This document shows positions 62,113-64,000 of a stretch of DNA of 64,000 bases, piece by piece. The translations under genes and the position numbers were made by a program. The notes below the pieces were generated by a model, which saw only the letters and a list, made by a program, of their open reading frames with translations, had not been told where the DNA came from and did not search any database. Numbering within the stretch: the first letter of the stretch is position 1; each line of letters starts with the position of its first letter. The stretch lies in the NCBI GenBank assembly GCA_002281575.1, contig NCGN01000009.1:124001-188000 (forward strand). Reading direction: 5' to 3'. The stretch comes from Sphingobacteriia bacterium 28-36-52 (GTDB lineage Bacteria; Bacteroidota; Bacteroidia; Chitinophagales; Chitinophagaceae).

Positions 62113-63207
62113 ATGAGTAATGAATTACAAAAACCCGTGATTGGCTTTACCTGCGGAGATTTAAATGGTATAGGGCTTGAACTGATAATCAAAACTTTAA
62201 TGGATCAAAGAATACTCGATTTCTGCACACCCATTGTGTTTGCGAGTAATAAAAGCTTGAATTTTTATAGAAAAGCCATACCAGATTCTAATTTCAATTG
62301 CACCAATATCAATAATTTCACCCGCATTAATCCCAAACAAGTCAATATTTTCAATGTATGGGAAGAAGAAGTGGTGATTACCCCTGGTGAATTAAACAAT
62401 ACAGGTGGCCAATATGCACTAAAATCTTTAGAAGAAGCTACCAAAGCACTAAAAGAGGGTCATATTCATGGATTGGTAACCGCCCCTATTCACAAGAAAA
62501 ATATTCAATCAGAAAGTTTTCAATACAGTGGACACACCCCCTACTTAAAAGCTTTTTTTGGAGTAAATGATGTAGTCATGTTAATGGTTGCAGAAAATAT
62601 GCGAGTAGGATTAGTTACAGAACATGTAACGGTTGAAGAAGTGGCAAAGCATATCACTAAAGAAAATATTATCAGCAAATTGCAAATCATTCACCAATCA
62701 TTGCAAAAAGATTTTGGTATAGACAAACCTAAAATTGCAGTATTGGCATTAAATCCGCACGCAGGAGACGAAGGTTTAATTGGTAAAGAAGAAATTGAAA
62801 TCATAAAACCAGCCATCAAAGAAGCCAAAAACAAAATGTTGATTTTTGGGCCATATCCTGCTGATGCTTTTTTTGCTAGAGGTACGCATGAAAAATTTGA
62901 TGCTGTATTAGCCATGTACCACGACCAAGGATTAATTCCGTTCAAATCATTGGCTTTTGGTGAAGGAGTCAATTATACTGCAGGTCTTCCCGCTGTAAGA
63001 ACCAGCCCCGATCATGGAACTGCATTTGACATTGCAGGTAAAGGAAAAGCAGACCATGCATCTTTTTTAGCAGCAACATTTGAATGCATTGATATTATTA
63101 ACAGACGCATGGGTTATGCAGAGAGAAATCGTAACCCATTGCGTAAGATTAGTGCAAGAATGTTGGCCAATGCTGTAGATGAAAGAATTGAAGAAAACGA
63201 AGGATAA
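62113..63207 (+). CDS. pdxA: 4-hydroxythreonine-4-phosphate dehydrogenase
   Basis: NAD-dependent enzyme of the DXP-dependent pyridoxal phosphate pathway. Family motifs: IGFTCGDLNGIGLELI, VTAPIHKKN, SGHTPYL with a metal His, NPHAGDEG, MYHDQGLIPFKSL with the second metal His, and RTSPDHGTAFDIAGKG with the third. Length (364) is normal for Bacteroidota. It is divergent from ksgA and is followed 4 bp later by an aldose-1-epimerase-like gene, so co-transcription is likely. Confidence 0.95.
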   Translation: MSNELQKPVIGFTCGDLNGIGLELIIKTLMDQRILDFCTPIVFASNKSLNFYRKAIPDSNFNCTNINNFTRINPKQVNIFNVWEEEVVITPGELNNTGGQYALKSLEEATKALKEGHIHGLVTAPIHKKNIQSESFQYSGHTPYLKAFFGVNDVVMLMVAENMRVGLVTEHVTVEEVAKHITKENIISKLQIIHQSLQKDFGIDKPKIAVLALNPHAGDEGLIGKEEIEIIKPAIKEAKNKMLIFGPYPADAFFARGTHEKFDAVLAMYHDQGLIPFKSLAFGEGVNYTAGLPAVRTSPDHGTAFDIAGKGKADHASFLAATFECIDIINRRMGYAERNRNPLRKISARMLANAVDERIEENEG

Positions 63208-63211
63208 TACC

Positions 63212-64000
63212 ATGATTTATTTAGAAAACGACGAGCTTAAAATTGCCTTATCAGAAAAGGGTGCAGAACTCCAAAGCCTTTACAATAAAGCAACTCAATT
63301 AGAGTATTTATGGAGTGGCGACCCTGTTTTTTGGGGAAAGAAAAGTCCGGTATTATTTCCAATAGTAGGTACTTTAAAAAACAATCAATTTTTGCATAAC
63401 GGCGAAAGCTACTCATTAACCAGACATGGTTTTGCACGAGACAAAGACTTCAAGCTTACTGAGTCTAGCAATAATCGGGTTAGTTTAACCTTAGACGCAG
63501 ACGCTGAAACATTGGCACAATATCCATTCTTATTTAGGTTTACTGTTACATACGAAATCAATAAAAACAAACTTAGTTGCTCTTATCAAATATCCAATAT
63601 TGACGTTAAACCACTTTATTTTTCTGTTGGAGCTCATCCAGCATTTAAAGTGCCATTAGAAGATACTTACCAATTCAATGATTATTATCTTGAATTTGAC
63701 CAATCAGAATCTGGAGGAAAATGGCCTATCACATCAGAAGGACTTATTGACGAAAATCCGATTCCATTTTTTCATAGCAACAACAGAATTAATTTAAGCA
63801 AAGAGTTATTCTACGGAGATGCGTTGGTATTTAAACAATTGGAGTCTTCTTCCATTCGCTTATGCAATGATCAATCTAAACATGGATTTACCTTTTCATG
63901 GTCTGAATTTCCTTACATGGGAATTTGGAGTGCAAAAGACGCCCCATTTGTATGCCTCGAGCCATGGTGCGGAATAGCTGATTCTGTAAATGCTATTGGA
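63212..64000 (+). CDS. Aldose 1-epimerase family protein (cut by window end)
   Basis: ATG at 63212, 4 bp after pdxA, opens a frame of 263 codons that runs off the window without a stop. The product looks like a galactose mutarotase-fold enzyme of the LacX-like group: it starts MIYLENDELKIALSEKGAEL, has SPVLFPIVGTL, TRHGFARD, then SVGAHPAF with a catalytic His, and near the end CLEPWCGIAD with the Glu. Substrate is unknown. The C-terminal end is not seen. Confidence 0.85.
   Translation, partial: MIYLENDELKIALSEKGAELQSLYNKATQLEYLWSGDPVFWGKKSPVLFPIVGTLKNNQFLHNGESYSLTRHGFARDKDFKLTESSNNRVSLTLDADAETLAQYPFLFRFTVTYEINKNKLSCSYQISNIDVKPLYFSVGAHPAFKVPLEDTYQFNDYYLEFDQSESGGKWPITSEGLIDENPIPFFHSNNRINLSKELFYGDALVFKQLESSSIRLCNDQSKHGFTFSWSEFPYMGIWSAKDAPFVCLEPWCGIADSVNAIG

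Noticed and set aside
1..64000. CRISPR array or insertion sequence
   Set aside because: No regularly spaced direct repeats and no transposase, integrase or terminal inverted repeat pair with target duplication was seen.

Overview
The window is a gene-dense, AT-rich chromosomal segment of a Bacteroidota member, most likely Chitinophagales/Chitinophagaceae (inference). The evidence is an LpxC-FabZ fusion, PorX (type IX secretion regulator), an FtsX-DUF3098-UppP gene set, two ClpP paralogues next to ClpX, a eukaryote-type single-chain glycyl-tRNA synthetase, and repeated use of the Bacteroidota -7 promoter element TAnnTTTG. There are no rRNA genes, no CRISPR array, no recognisable transposase or integrase, and one tRNA gene. 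Both window edges cut genes: a ferredoxin-NADP reductase-like protein at the left and an aldose-1-epimerase-like protein at the right.

Layout. 0-8.3 kb: flavoreductase end, glyS, Xaa-Pro aminopeptidase, mazG/dtd pair, an MbnP-like/diheme peroxidase pair, a flippase, and free methionine-R-sulfoxide reductase. 8.3-18 kb: rhlE with a structured leader, a serine hydrolase, a soluble histidine kinase, tRNA-Leu(UAG), trigger factor, a patatin, then clpP1-clpP2-clpX and a 53-residue small gene. 18-25 kb (mostly minus strand): TPR histidine kinase, acyl-CoA dehydrogenase, ComEA-like protein, MBL-fold hydrolase, a small conserved protein, and porX. 25-30 kb: HD hydrolase and lipid A genes lpxD (broken), lpxC/fabZ, lpxA, then an ABC ATPase. 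30-41 kb: alanine dehydrogenase, tsaE, copper-type P-ATPase, recQ, HerA-like ATPase, second diheme peroxidase, OmpR-type regulator, ruvB. 41-51 kb: envelope proteases (M23, tricorn-like S41, DPP-IV-like S9), an outer-membrane barrel and leuS. 51-64 kb: ftsX, DUF3098, two inverted lineage-specific genes, uppP, a UMF1-type MFS carrier, MBL hydrolase, DUF3108, LPG-synthase-like membrane protein, ruvC, HIT, greA, 2-hydroxyacid dehydrogenase, ksgA, pdxA.

Most of the content is housekeeping: translation, protein quality control, lipid A and peptidoglycan precursor handling, recombination and envelope proteolysis. The points most worth a second look are regulatory or structural. A terminator-like hairpin with a nine-T tail sits between the only visible greA promoter element and greA. 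lpxD is split by a +1 frame change and appears to lack an internal hexapeptide segment. The rhlE leader has mutually exclusive pairings. Several genes have TAnnTTTG only 3-7 nt before the start codon, which predicts leaderless mRNAs. An MbnP/MbnH-type pair occurs without a visible methanobactin gene. Two unusual genes interrupt the ftsX-uppP neighbourhood. No clear new multi-gene system was found.
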